A stretch of DNA of 64,000 bases, taken from assembly GCA_026168455.1 (NCBI GenBank), contig CM047430.1, positions 6,037,448-6,101,447 on the forward strand, in the 5' to 3' direction. Below are positions 33,015 to 44,515 of this stretch, piece by piece. Each line of letters starts with the position of its first letter. Position 1 is the first letter of the stretch. The position numbers and the translations under genes are program-made. This DNA comes from Theocolax elegans (taxonomy: Eukaryota > Arthropoda > Insecta > Hymenoptera > Cerocephalidae). The notes beneath the pieces were generated by a model. It was not told where the DNA came from. It worked only from the letters and a program-made list of their open reading frames with translations, and searched no databases.

Positions 33015-34181
33015 ATGTATAAAGTTAAAGTAGTTATTTGTTTAATATGTGAAAGTATTTATCACAAAAGTGATTATGTGAGAATAAAAAGTGGTATTAC
33101 ATTAAGCAGATCGCTAATAATATGCCCGGAACATAAAGAACTAAACTGAACCTCAAAAAAATCAAATGAAGCAGCTCTAAATGACACAGCAAAGTATATT
33201 ATAGCACAAATTAAATTATTACAAAAAACGCAGATAAGAGAAGAATATCTAAACGATTTAATAAACGAAACGAACAATATTGATTGCAATATTAATGATT
33301 ATCAGACAGAAACTGAAACTTTAAGAATTGAAACCTTACTCAAACAATCAGTGGCAGAAATGAATGATAAGAATCAATTATTAAAAACTGCTTTAGAAAA
33401 GGAAAATTCAAACAAGATAGAATTTAAAAAAACAAACTATTCACAAGTTGTAAATAATGTACCACCTAAACCAAAGAAACTTCCTAAACTAATAGTTAAA
33501 AAGAAAAGGAAAGAAGATACTTTTGATTTACAAAAACATGTAAATCACTATATGATAAAAAAGAAATCAATTCAAACAAAAAATATATTTATGAAAAGTG
33601 ATGATGGAATCATAATTGATTACATGAATGAAACAAGTATTACAGAAGCTGAAAAAATATTAAAAGAAAAATTATCTAGTTTATGTGAAGTTAAAAAAGA
33701 AGAGTTATTAAAACCCAAAGTGAAAATTATTGGTATACGGAATATAGAAAAAATGGATAAATTATCTATTGAAAATGATATAAATGAAAGGAATTTAAAA
33801 AATTTCTCAACTGGCTGTAAAGTATTGCATAGCTATGTAATTGAAAAATTAAAACAAGAAAGTTTAATAGTTGAAGTTACAAATGAAATTTATAAAAAAA
33901 TAAGAGAAAATAACTATAAAGTGTTCGTTGGATTTCAATACTGTAAAGTATACGATATAATAAATACAAGACCATGTTTGAAGTGTGGAAGATTTGGACA
34001 TAATAGTTACAAGTGCTTAAATGAAAAAATTTGTTTAAAGTGTTCAGGTCATCATTATACAATTGAATGTACACAAACAGATAATCTAAATTGTGTAAAT
34101 TGTACGTTTCATAACCAAAAATATAAAATGAATTACGACTGCAAACACGTGGTTAATGTGCTGCCAAGTGTTGAAAAATAG
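33015..34181 (+). pseudogene. ORF1 of AT-rich non-LTR element C
   Basis: Gag-like RNA-binding protein. The frame opens with MYKVKVVICLICESIYHKSD, a PHD-like Cys/His segment, has one TGA at 33147-33149, then is open to 34181. A coiled coil (33240-33400) with LLKQSVAEMNDKNQLLK is followed by a Lys-rich stretch, then three Cys boxes at about 33975-34150: CLKCGRFGHNSYKC, CLKCSGHHYTIEC and a CVNC-type third. The ATG lies inside the right target duplication of the 5S SINE, so the SINE landed exactly on the start codon. Base composition is much more AT-rich than the R1-clade elements next to it. Confidence 0.8.
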
Positions 34182-34400
34182 AATCAAGAAGGAATTAGGA
34201 AACACGGATTATCCTATGAGTCCGATAATGCCAAGATATATCGATAATATAGAGATCTTTCAAAATGTAACTAAGAAGAAAAGTATTTTGAAATCAAGAA
34301 CATTAACATCGATTTCATCATTGACTTCTAATAAATAATATTTTAAGTAAATTTTAATAAATTGGAAGTTTTGATTAATCGTCTTGACATTTAACCATTT

Positions 34401-35117
34401 ATGGTCATTTGCGTAGAAACTTGGTCACTTCAATATTATAAATATTTTAGTTTCAAAGGATACAAAATTTATTATAACAATAGTCAAAGTAACAGAGCAG
34501 ATGGAGTTGTTGTTTATATGGCTGAACATATAACTGAGAATACAGACATTATTCAAATAGATAATTTAAGAATGTTGAATACAAATATAACCTCTAATCA
34601 TGAAAAAACCATTGAAATCACTTCTTTATATAGATCGCATGATATTCACAATGTGAAAAAGAAAAATGTTGCTAATCATATTATTGTTGGAGATTTCAAT
34701 ATTGACATCTCTGGTCATGATAACATTAGTCAGGAATTTTTATATAATAATTTTCTTGAATATGGGTACATACCATGTTTTCAAACTGGAACAAGATTAG
34801 CAAATACTAACACAATGGGTTCATGTATAGATAACTTCATTATTAGAAATAGTAATGTAAATGTTAAGGCAGCTAAATTAACTGATTCATTTACGGATCG
34901 CTTTCCATTATTTTCATCAATAAAAAATATAAAACATAGTGGGAACTATAAAATGCGATCAATAATTCGTTATAATAAACTTAATAAAATTGCTAAAAAA
35001 CTTAATTGGAATCAGATATTATTAATGAAAGATCCATCATTGGCAATTAATTGTTTGATTGATAATATAAAGGAATGTATTAATAGTGCAACATTTAGAA
35101 TTAATAATAAAAAATAA
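34401..35117 (+). pseudogene. Endonuclease of non-LTR element C
   Basis: APE-type endonuclease domain: VETW near residue 5, ADGVVVYMAE near 36, the catalytic VGDFNID near 98, SCIDNFII near 141 and TDRFPLFSS near 165. In active enzymes that last motif is SDH; here His is Arg, so cleavage activity is probably lost. The ORF1-EN gap (34182-34400) is broken by stops, and 34156-34338 may be ORF1 sequence in another frame. Followed after a stop by the linker at 35124-35408. Confidence 0.8.
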
Positions 35118-35123
35118 GATAAA

Positions 35124-35902
35124 TTGAAACCAAGAAAATCTTGGATTACTAAGGGAATTATTGTTTCATGTAATAGAAAAGAAATGCTTTATAGAATTTG
35201 GATGATGGATGTAAATAATTTTAATAACAGGATGGAATATAAAAATTATGGTAAAGTGCTAAACAGAGTAATTAAAGATGAAAAAATTAAATATGAATAT
35301 GATGAGATTAAAAAAGCTATTAATAAACCAAAAAATTTATGGAATATAGTAAATCAAAAACTAGGTAAAAATACTAAAAAAACAAGAGAAAATTACTGCT
35401 ATCCTTGATAAATATAAAAATAGAATAACGAATACAGAGGATATTGCTAATGTTATGAATAATTACTTTACTGACATTGGTATTGAATTAAGAAATAAAA
35501 TTCAAGATATTGATAGTGTCGATATCCGGTTGCCTGATTTCAATGAAAAAACTATATTTATGATTCTGACAGATCCGATAGAAGTTTATAAAATAATAAA
35601 TGATTTTGAAATAAAAAATAGTGGTTCGGATAAAATCAACACTAGAACATTGAAGTCACTAATTAAATATATTTTGGATCCATTAGTTCACATTTTTAAT
35701 TTATGCATAGAAAAATCTGTTTGGCCTGAACTCACTTAAAAATGCAATGATTATACCAATTCATAATGTTCCGTCGCAAATGAATAAATAGTAAACGATA
35801 TTAATTTCGCCGGGATTTTAAAGAAAATATCAAAGGTTTACATACAGAAAATAAATAATTTTAATATACCGCTAAATCAAGTTAACAATAAGGGTTTCTA
35901 CC
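35124..35902 (+). pseudogene. EN-RT linker and early RT of element C
   Basis: 35124-35408 reads as the linker (KPRKSWITKGIIVSCNRKE; LWNIVNQKLGK). 35455-35739 covers MNNYFTDIGIEL and the early RT motif NSGSDKINTRTLKSL. Beyond 35739, fragments such as AMIIPIH, then NFAGILKKISKVY, show RT sequence in shifted frames to about 35902. The coding sequence stops at the insertion starting near 35903. Confidence 0.7.
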
Positions 35903-36815
35903 TGTTGAAACGTGTATAACGGACGTGTTCGAGCCGGTTACGCTGCACATGAATAGACCGTGGTACATATGTCTTATATGACCGGGAAAACCCAGACGCC
36001 GTGATTTCTATTTAATAACATATGTAGTTGCCGACGGAAAATCCCAGAGTTCGATCGAGTGACCCTTGCTCCCTCTAAAAACCCTCCAAAAAGGACACAA
36101 TGCAATTGCCGAACGGACGAGTAGTCAGTCTACCTTGATACCTCTTGCAGCGCGAATCTCTTCTCGGCTTTGATTAGTTGACGAGTTTTAGTACCGCCGT
36201 TGTGTACGATATTTTAAAGTATTCCCGATTTTCGCTACAGTTTACACGTACCGTGTTTAACGCGTATTTCGGTGTTTACGTCGCGAATACAGATCTCTAG
36301 CGTGATCTCTTGCTGAATCAGCCTTGCTGCAATCAGCTAATAGTGTGACTGATCATCACATTATTGATTGCGCGTCCTCGCCAATCACAAGGATTGAAGC
36401 CAGTCTTCTCCTATTCACGTTTTAAGCTATCGGTAACACGTAGCCGGTTCACGGAGTCGAGTTCGCCTCCTCCTAACGTAAATTCACACGCAATCGATCC
36501 CTAGATCGATTCAACATTACACTCATACACACAAATACATACATATAACTCGCACCTTCACTTAACATATTTAATCTAATTAACAGCTTGTAATTCAAGG
36601 GGTTTTTATGCCGCGAGGCTTTTCCCCTTTCGAGCCAAATAAATGAATGTTTAACGGCTCAATTGTATGTGTTTTTAATTAATTCCTTTTCTTCTCCATT
36701 ACATTTTACATATTTCAATTATTCATAAATATTATAAATAAAACAAGTTTAAGCTATAAAAATTATATCAAAAAATTACGTGTTCTGTTCATGTTGAAGA
36801 GAATACGACCTAACA
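35903..36815. other. Unclassified insertion in the RT of element C, LTR-like
   Basis: Starts TGTTGAAACG and ends CCTAACA, with a poly(A) signal AATAAA at 36638 and GC-richer, promoter-like sequence at 35930-36500. RT coding sequence of the same family lies on both sides. The TG...CA ends suggest a solo LTR, but there is no clear target duplication and no second copy. Confidence 0.35.
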
Positions 36816-37030
36816 CATAAAAATGGTAGTAAGCAGAAAATTGAAAATTATAGACCAATTTCACTAATTTCTAATTTACCAAAATTTTTAGAAAAAATAA
36901 TATATATAAGGATTTGTAAATTTTTCAAAGAGTGTAACATATTCTCAGAGAATCAATATGGATTTTTACAAAATAGAGGCACTAATGATGCCCTTCAGAA
37001 AATAACCAATAAAATTTATAATAACTTATA
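36816..37030 (+). pseudogene. RT fragment of element C after the insertion
   Basis: NGSKQKIENYRPISLISNLP, then FLEKII and SENQYGFLQNRGTNDAL: RT motifs that follow the AMIIPIH segment seen before the insertion. It ends where the Helitron-like copy 3 starts. Confidence 0.7.
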
Positions 37031-37040
37031 TTTAGAATTT

Positions 37041-38141
37041 ATAATATATGTATTTTTACCGTGCGCAAAAAAAAGTTGCGAATGTAACTTGAAAGAATGT
37101 GTATTAGTTTACTGATTACTGATAAAACATGAAATTTTTAAATTTGTATAAATAAATAATTTTTTAGTACAATATGAATAACGAATCTAAAATTCAATGT
37201 AATGCTTTAAAATTTTCCAAAAATAATAAATTTAGGAGCATTTAATTTAAATATTTTTTAAATTAAAATTTCAAAATTGTATGGATATATAAGTGAGTTG
37301 ATATTGTATATTCACATAAAAAATATTTTAAATAAACAAGTATGTATTTATTAGAAATAGAAGGTTTTCTAAGGAATGAATTTGTTTATAATAATCAAAA
37401 TAAATATATGGGCTCTGTAACTAAAGGGAAAAATAAATTGGATATAATTGTGGCTTAAAACGCAAATTTTGAAAGAGGGTGCAAATTACGGATTACGGGA
37501 GAAATGGAAGAAACAGGTTTTGATTTATATGCCGCTAAAATGTTATCAATAGTTCCTTAAAATAATTACAAAAATTTATTTATTTAAGAAGAATTTTTGA
37601 TTACTCTAAAAGTACAAAATATTAATGACATATAACTTTTGGCGATGATCCTCCGTCATTAAATAAATTAGAATTAGGAGTTCTATTTAGATCCGTTTAA
37701 AATAATTAAAAAATTACTAAGTATATGCACATTACTATTTTTGGTAAGTTAATTTTTCATTAACATTTATAATTATTAAAATATAAATTTAAGTTTTATA
37801 GGAATTCATATAGTTTAAAATTTACAGTTAACATTTAATGTCTTTATTTTTTTTATTATTATTACTCTGATTTCATTATACTAAATTTTCGAAAAACTTT
37901 TATTTATAACTTATAATCGTGTTTAAAAAAAAAATTAAATTTTTGGTATAAAACCCAATGCACTATAGCAGTACCTCCAAGGTGTTGTGTGAATCTGTTT
38001 AATTTTTAAGTTGTCCATGGTAGTGAAAAAATAATACAATTTAAAACATTATTTTATATAAATTAATTACGAAAAACCTTTTTCGAAATTAAAAATAGGG
38101 AGTTGGCGCGCGAAGCGCGCAGGGGGGCGACGCCCCCCTAG
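37041..38141 (+). mobile_element. Helitron-like non-autonomous element, copy 3, complete 3' end
   Basis: The 3' end has two adjacent hairpins, GCGCGCGAAGCGCGC and GGGGGGCGACGCCCCCC, followed by CTAG and then T of (AT)n. Helitrons end in CTRR after a hairpin and insert between A and T. The interior matches the other copies. No replicase or helicase is encoded. Confidence 0.65.
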
Positions 38142-38147
38142 TATATA

Positions 38148-38207
<60 letters not shown>

Positions 38208-38293
38208 TAGATAAATTATCTCTCTCTATTAAAATATACACACACGTGCACGCGCACACGCGCACGCACGCATGCATGCATGCATGCACACAC
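38142..38293. repeat. (AT)n, (GA)n and (AC)n microsatellites
   Basis: (AT)n 38142-38186, (GA)n 38187-38207, then an AC/GC/GCAT alternating tract from 38238 that touches the 5' end of R1-clade copy 3. Confidence 0.85.
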
Positions 38294-38369
38294 GCCCGTG
38301 CCTGGTTTGCTAGTCCCGCTTCGTGGCGCCTCCCCAGGTGGTGGATCGGGGAATACTTTCCAGATATAG

Positions 38370-38846
38370 ATGGTACCAAAAAAATCAAATATTCGGGGCG
38401 AATCAAAACCAGATAGGAGAAGGCACCCCGAAATTAAACCAATTATGGATAGAGAAGTTAAAATAGCACTACCCCAAACGTGCACGGCAGTCTTGTCAAA
38501 TTCCGTCACTGATTTAGATCGGGTGAAAGCCCCGGTGGTCAGTACTGGTCCCACGGATTTTAGGAGGGACCAAACTCACATCGTTGAATCGGTAAGTGCT
38601 GCGGAGGTTGGTCACTTGGCCTCTGTAGTATCAAATGCTACAAGTGACAGTAACAAAAAGAGATACGAGGAGGAGGCTGATAAAGTCCTCAATCTTCTCG
38701 GAGACAAAATTGGATCCCTTGTGGACTTTGATCTGCCAAGAAACAATGTTCACAAGAAGATAAAGACTTTGGCAAGGGCGGTGCGTAGAGTGCTGGCCCA
38801 TTATAAGAAAGTGCGGCACCTCAGATCAGAAATGGCGATACGATCA
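38370..38846 (+). pseudogene. ORF1 N-terminus, R1-clade copy 3
   Basis: MVPKKSNIRGESKPDRRRHP to about residue 159. It is homologous to the copy 1 ORF1 start (shared DLDRVKAPVVS and GPTDF motifs, then a coiled-coil-like VLNLLGDKIGSLVDF). Cut at 38846 inside EMAIRS by an insertion; the frame continues after the second duplication at 39775. Confidence 0.8.
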
Positions 38847-39760
38847 TTTATTCTATGACTGTTCTAGAGTCTACCAGGGAGGAGGAGTCTACGTTATAAG
38901 GTAAGTTAATTTCCATTTAGTTAATATTATTAGGTAATTATTTCATTCTTTGTTTATAATTTTCAGGTATTCGTCCCAAGGCGTATTCGACCTCTCAGGA
39001 CTATCCGGTAGGACCTCCTCGCTTTATTAGTGGCAAGAAGTATAGGAAAGGGGAGCATGAGTGATGCATAAGCATTGCTCGTGCTTATGTGAGTAATTTT
39101 TCCTTATCTTATTATATATTATTTATTTCTTTATATATATGTATATATATATATTTGATACGTATTTTAATTTCTATTAATATTTTTCAGGTATGGACAA
39201 CGTTCCCACCTTTCCTTTCCCTATCCATCAATTTCCTTCTTTTTAATTTAATAATTTATATTAAGGACATGTATTCTATGACTGTTCTAGAGTCTTTCCA
39301 TAGGACAACATTGCACCGTCTAGCTGACAGTATTTGATCGCCCTGGTTTCTCCGTCATTCGACTTTCGTAACCTCTCAGGATTAGATAGTTTTGTTCTAA
39401 ATGATCCCAAGCGCTTCGGATTCGATTCGGCATTCCGATAACTTTATAAGTCACGAAAGCCGTCGAGAGTCACCTATGGGATCGGTTTACCACGATCGGA
39501 GGCCACTTGAACAGTGTACCGAAACTCGTTACGATAGCCCACCGCCTTGCGACGGCTAGCCTAGAGTCGTAATTCTCGGTGTGAATGCGGCGGTGTTTAG
39601 CTCACCGCCGACGTCCGCTTTCGAACATAAGCGGTATCCGGGTTACTCTTCGCTTCACCCGTCAAGCCTGCTTGCAACCACGTGCCCCGCAAAGTCCAAC
39701 CCAATACTGAGGACACGCTGGCGTTTCACTTTCAACTCAGAGATACGCCAACGTGGGGCT
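38847..39760. mobile_element. 914 bp insertion with 14 bp target duplication
   Basis: TGGCGATACGATCA flanks it at 38833-38846 and 39761-39774. It has no recognised protein. On the plus strand there are two intron-like segments (GTAAGTT...TTTTCAG 38900-38966; GTGAGTA...TTTTTCAG 39090-39190), and the sequence TATTCTATGACTGTTCTAGA occurs twice (38851, 39271). On the minus strand it ends in GAATAAA before the duplication, which would fit a retroposed RNA. Confidence 0.7.
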
Positions 39761-39774
39761 TGGCGATACGATCA

Positions 39775-40640
39775 GCCAAAAGCAAAAGGAAGGATGGGGA
39801 TGTCTAACCTCCCCAATATTTAGCCAGAGTGTTCCTCCAAACATCGGGGAACGTGATCCGCCAACGCCACCTTTACCACCAGAGGCGAAGAAGAAGACGT
39901 ATGGTGTCATGCAGGCTCAGCCCAAAGCCTCTGACTGCGTTACAGTGGTAAAAAAAGGGCAAAAAGAAAACCGGCAACCAGTCGCAGCAGCAACAATAAC
40001 TGTCAACAATCAAGACCTAAGACCGGAGCGAGACCCCCATGCCCAGATGCTATTGAGATAAGAGCGTCAAGCGGGAGCTCATACGCTGACAGTCTGCGGA
40101 AAGTCAATGCTGCACCGAACTTCCAAAGTCTGGGAGACAGGGTCATCCGCATCAGGCGCACCAAGGCTGGAGAACTCCTCCTCGAACTGGGACGGCCGGG
40201 TGCTAATACATCCGACTTGAAGACGGTGGTCTCGTCCACCCTGTGTGGGACAGCAGAAGTCCAGCTACTGACTCATAGAGAATCCATCTCCATCAGAAAC
40301 ATGGACGAGTCCACGACAATACAGGAGGTAGCCCCAGCGCTTGCGGCAAAGATCAGGCCAAACGTGGTGCCCCGGACACCATTAAAATCAGGGGCTCATA
40401 TAGTGGCACTCTGTCCACGACCATACAGCTCCCGGCAGCAGCTACCAAAAAGTTTTTGCAAAACGGGAGAATTAAAATTTGATGGGTCAACTGCAGAGTT
40501 CGGCTGCAGTAAGGGTCCTCGCGATGTTACAGTTGTCACGAGGCTAGGCACATCGCGAAGGACTGCAAAAGCGCGGTCGACCGATCGACGCAACGCTACC
40601 GATGCGGCCGAGAAGGCCACAAAGGAGTGAATTACGCGGA
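39775..40640 (+). pseudogene. ORF1 C-terminal part, R1-clade copy 3
   Basis: Reads KQKEGWGCL..., the Pro-rich linker (PPTPPLPPEAKKK), then VTVVKKGQK, and in shifted frames the region RIRRTKAGELLLELGRPG-like and MKTVVSSTLCGTAEVQLLTH, DESTTIQEV, with decayed Cys knuckles near 40520-40620. Frameshifts near 40060 and 40370. It lines up with copy 1 ORF1 (29863-29044). Confidence 0.75.
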
Positions 40641-40689
40641 CGCAATAAAGGCACCGCAGGAGGCTGGGGTGCCGAGCAGATATAACAAA

Positions 40690-41320
40690 AAAAAAATGAT
40701 TAAGATACCCCAGATTAACCTCAACCATTGTGTGGTAGCCCAAGACCTTCTGCCCTAGTTGGTCAGAGACGAGACGGCAGACATAGTCATCGTCAGCGAG
40801 ATGTATAGGGACCGCGAGAGCCCAAGCTGGGTGACGAACACTACCAGCAAAGCGGCCATCTGGGTGTGTGGAAATCTACATATATCCCGCAAGATGGCAG
40901 CCCCTCTCACCGGCTTCACCTGAGTAGAAGTGGCGGGTGTGCGTATTTACAGCTGGTACTTCCACCCACTGACATCATCGAGGATTTCACGAAGTCCCTG
41001 GACGCCATTGTCGACAGCGCACGATCCTCCCGTTTGCACGAGGTAATCGGTGGAGAATTTATCGCCTGTGCAATGGAATGGAGCAGCGCAAGGACGAACG
41101 TCCGTGGACGTCTTCTTCTCGACGCCTTCTCTACACTGGAGTTGGAGATCGCTAACAAGGGGACGACTCTCACGCATGGCAAAAGGGGCAAATCGTCCAT
41201 AGTCGACGTAACCTTCATCGACCCGATGATGGTGGGGGAAAGGCTCGACTGGAAGGTTAGCGATAGATACACGGGTAGCGACAGGCTATTGTGTACTGGC
41301 TACAGCTGACCAACAAGAGA
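40690..41320 (+). pseudogene. ORF2 endonuclease, R1-clade copy 3
   Basis: Starts with IPQINLNHCVVAQDLLP, ADIVIVSEMY and AAIWVCGN, shifts frame, then PPTDIIEDFTKSLDAIVDSA, IGGEFIACA and SDRYTGSD. Two active-site changes are visible: the catalytic Asp-Phe-Asn is Glu-Phe-Ile, and the His of SDH is lost. Stops (for example LLP-stop) also break it. The RT that should follow is missing: sequence jumps from about 41400 to the C-terminal region. Confidence 0.8.
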
Positions 41321-41559
41321 CCCGGGGCTATACTGCGGCCGGTGAAGAAGAGATGGACACCAATTTCTTGCGATCTAGGATTACCCCCCATCAACCTTAT
41401 AGCATCCGAGAGAGCTGAAATGTACCATAGAGCAACGCGTAGGGAATAAAAGAAGGCCAGATTTGGGGCCCCAGATGATCCGTCAACACCTATTGGCAAT
41501 GGCAGCGAAGGTGGGATTCAGCTAGCGAGGGTCGCTGGACACACAGTGTCATCCCCAAT

Positions 41560-41823
41560 ATTGCCAAATAATTGAGCAGGAAGCACGGCTTTGTCACATT
41601 TCGTCTCACCTACGTGCTCACTGGTCATGGATGCTTCCGCAGCTACCTGTGCCGCATTAAAGTGCACGGGAGCCCGGAGTGCCCAACATGCCCTGGAATG
41701 GACGAAGACTTGGAACACGTTCTCTTTCACTGCCCAAATTTCCTGGAAGGATGCCAACAATTCCAGGAGTATTGGAACGTACCTGTAATACCCGAGGGCC
41801 TAGGGATGTGCCTGCTCGTATGA
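41560..41823 (+). pseudogene. ORF2 C-terminus, R1-clade copy 3
   Basis: RKHGFVTFRLTYVLTGHGCF, then the Cys-His motif CPTCPGMDEDLEHVLFHCPNF with all ligands present, ending near CLLV and a TGA where copy 1 continues with Gly-Ser. Homologous to copy 1 (26890-26560) and copy 2. 3' UTR sequence follows to about 42078. Confidence 0.8.
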
Positions 41824-42078
41824 CAGAGTGGGTGGGATGCCGTGGTTACCCTCGCTACTAACATCGTGGAGCGACTGAATCTCATTAGAAGAATTGAAAA
41901 GAGAAGAAAAAACGTTGGCAACAACAGTAGCCTGACGTAATATTGTGCAACGGCCTAGATAGGGCATGTCTGCCCCTCTCGAAGTAATGCCTTACGGCGG
42001 ATTCCGATGGGGGAGGGTCGGTCGAGAGGAGGAGCCCTGCCAAGAACAATGGCAGGATGGTTTTTTAGTGGGTATGCT

Positions 42079-42563
42079 AAAGAACATAGTTCATATTTTG
42101 GTAAAACGATAGTGAATGTTTGGTATAATCTTCTGATCAGCTAATATAGTAAATAAATGATGAACCCACCATATTGAATGGTCTGTTTTTTACTAAAATA
42201 ATGCACGCACAGAACTAATTATATAAAACATTTTAAAATATCATTAAATAACTTATATTAGTTATATAGTCGTACATCATTATGCAAATTATTAGAATAA
42301 AATAAATCTTAATGAAAGCGTAAATTAATAAAACAACAAGCGAATTATTTAAAATTTTTCATTATAATGTATATAGATTTCAAATCTCAATAATCGTATC
42401 AACTAAATGTACTAATCATAATTTTACACATTATTCTATATCAATAATCCAAATTTTAAAACAAAAATTAGATAATCTGTTACACTCCTTTCTCATTTTT
42501 AAAATGTTTTTTCAAAAGTAAAAGTGTTACACATTACTTAAAATTAATTATATTTTTTAATAG
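42079..42563 (+). other. Intron upstream of UNC80 exon, no repeat recognised
   Basis: AT-rich, without coding features. A pyrimidine-rich tract (TATTTTTTAATAG) precedes the exon at 42564. Confidence 0.6.
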
Positions 42564-42699
42564 GCTCTGGGGTCAAGACTAGAACAATTTTTACTGAAAG
42601 ACAAAGAAAATTTTGCTCAAATAAATAACATTTTGCTTGATGAAAATAAACATCGGGATTTGCTAATGGATGATGAAGAAGAAGATTTTTTTGACGAAG
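42564..42699 (+). CDS. unc80: UNC80 homologue, internal exon 1 of 2 seen
   Basis: UNC80 is a very large cytosolic scaffold that joins UNC79 and the NALCN sodium-leak channel at the neuronal membrane. This 136 bp exon (acceptor TAATAG, donor GAAG|GTACAT, entering in phase 0 and leaving in phase 1) encodes ALGSRLEQFLLKDKENF and, near its end, DDEEEDFFDE. From memory of human UNC80, the corresponding stretch reads AIGVRLNEL, then EDEEEDFLDD, directly before the segment found in the next exon. Order, spacing and the joined frame agree. No stop codons or indels, so the exon appears to be under selection. Other exons were not found in the window. Confidence 0.85.
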
Positions 42700-42923
42700 G
42701 TACATTTTATAATTTTTCATTTAGAAAAGTTTTTTCAAAAACAAATTATTCTTAATGATAATATACAAAACATAAATTTGTTGTATAGTTTAAGTATGGG
42801 TAAATACAATTTAGCAAATGGAAGTTGTAAAAGTTTTATAGCGAGTTCGACTTTTTGCAACGAAATATGCTATAGATTTATAACAAGATAATAATATAAA
42901 TTTAATGCTTTATATAATTTTAG

Positions 42924-43193
42924 CAAGTATTAACACTTACGGGTCACAGTGTCCAATTGCATTACAATTGATTGCCTGCATGTTACTTCTAGAAATTACT
43001 GCGTTTCTCAGAGAAATGTATCAAACTCTTCCCAAGTCTAGTAAACTATCGGCAAGAGATAAAATTGTTCCGTGGGAAAAATTGTATAGTCGTGATGCTA
43101 ACCGACGTTGGAGTATGGCTTTATCTTCGATGGGTCATTCCCAAACTTCAGCTCAAAGTTTACAATCTATTGCTGGAGATCGAGGAGAAACAG
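42924..43193 (+). CDS. unc80: UNC80 homologue, internal exon 2 of 2 seen
   Basis: A 270 bp exon between acceptor TAATTTTAG and donor ACAG|GTAATA, entering and leaving in phase 1. It encodes CPIALQLIACMLLLEITAFL and, later, NRRWSMALSSMGHSQTSAQS. The first part matches the conserved CPFALKMAACQLLLEITTFL stretch that I recall in human UNC80; the later Ser-rich part is insect-like and precedes what should be an ERKISF motif in the next exon, not found here. The intron before it is 224 bp. Codon use and splice sites look normal, in contrast to the broken elements around it. Identity as UNC80 rests on recall of the family and should be confirmed by a protein search. Confidence 0.87.
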
Positions 43194-43810
43194 GTAATAA
43201 AAAATACTATTATCTTACTGATATAATGATTATTAAAATTTTCCTTCATTAATTTAAACAGTTGATATTTTATTCCAAGGAAGATAAGCTTAAAAATATG
43301 AAAATTACAAATTCTATGCCAATATGTATTTATTTATTAATAATTTATCATTAAGTCTTTCCTCTTTTTATAAATATTCATACATATTTGCCCTAAAATT
43401 CGAAATGCTAAAGCATGTTTCACTTTCAAAAATATATAAAAGACGTGTATATAACAATATAATTGGTCAGTAAAAGTACTTCAAGTTAAATTTAAATATG
43501 ACCAAGGTTAAGTGCGAATTCTCTTATAAAAATAACAATTTGATGCTAAAATTGTTACGTTTAGTATGTACTATTTTGAAAAGCAGTTGGTAGAATACAT
43601 AAAATCTTTATCTTTATCATCATTATTATCTTAGTATTAAAATTCATGCGGTTTCCGGACTCCCGTGTACGGTGTCCCGTTTCTTCTCACGTCTTTCAGA
43701 GAAGGGCGTGTGGAAGAGGAGCATTGACGTTGGGTATATAAGCCGCATCGTAAAGCGTTTTTGGAAATCACTGCCGGATTCACGTACAATACACGTGAAT
43801 CTAGGATGAG
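43194..43810 (+). other. UNC80 intron, start
   Basis: AT-rich, no gene seen. It contains GC-richer sequence at 43640-43800 with a TATATAAG motif (43735) but no supported transcript. Confidence 0.5.
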
Positions 43811-44515
43811 AGAGAGATTGATTGATTGATTGATAACTTTTTATTAGCGTACGGGGGCCAGCCCCCAAAGTAGCACAAATTACAAAGATAGAAGATACAC
43901 TAACAGTGTAACATATGCACATACAATAAAGTGCAGCCAAGTGGACGCTAATATCACAGATATTTATGTAGATATATAAATATATGGATTATAAACTATA
44001 AATTGAATATAAATCAAATGAACATATATAAAATAGATGTAAAATACGTAAATCAGATAACATAGTTATAAATGTATAAAAGTATATATGTAAATAAATA
44101 AGTAGCTAAAAACGTAAAAAGATGTATAAGAATGTATAAAAATGTGTAAGACCACAACAGCCAACAATAAAATAATGAGATAAAATAAAATCAAACAAAA
44201 CAAAATAATACAGGAAAGCGGTCCAAGATACATCAGAACAAACAAGAGCAGGAGCTAAGGCGCATTAAACTAACGTCTGCCTCCACACACACTTGCAGCC
44301 ACCTGAACAAAATTTAGTTTGAATTAAATTAAATTAATGCGCAATGCACAAATAAAAAATGTGGCCAAAATTATCAGAGTCAGTGTTATGCGTTATGCAT
44401 GCGCGGCCCGCCACAATGGAATTTCTCCTCCACTACGCGCGTGGCCCATGCCTATCGGTCGAGCTCAGCAAGGTGATCTCGCAAGCTCTGTTGGAAGGAG
44501 TGGAGATGAATAGGA

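Larger units (their letters stand above)
38294..42078 (+). mobile_element. R1-clade non-LTR retrotransposon, copy 3
   Basis: Plus-strand copy. The 5' end CCCGTGCCTGGTTTGC matches that of copy 1 and abuts an AC-rich tract; homology ends at the 3' UTR motif TTTTTTAGTGGGTATGC. The RT is deleted, and a 914 bp segment with a 14 bp duplication interrupts ORF1. Confidence 0.85.

Noticed and set aside
39360..39720. rRNA fragment
   Set aside because: The GC content and style suggested rRNA, but I could not match it to any conserved 18S or 28S block.
43644..43940. 98-residue minus-strand frame
   Set aside because: Part overlaps the 3' tail of element D; no similarity or supporting signals.
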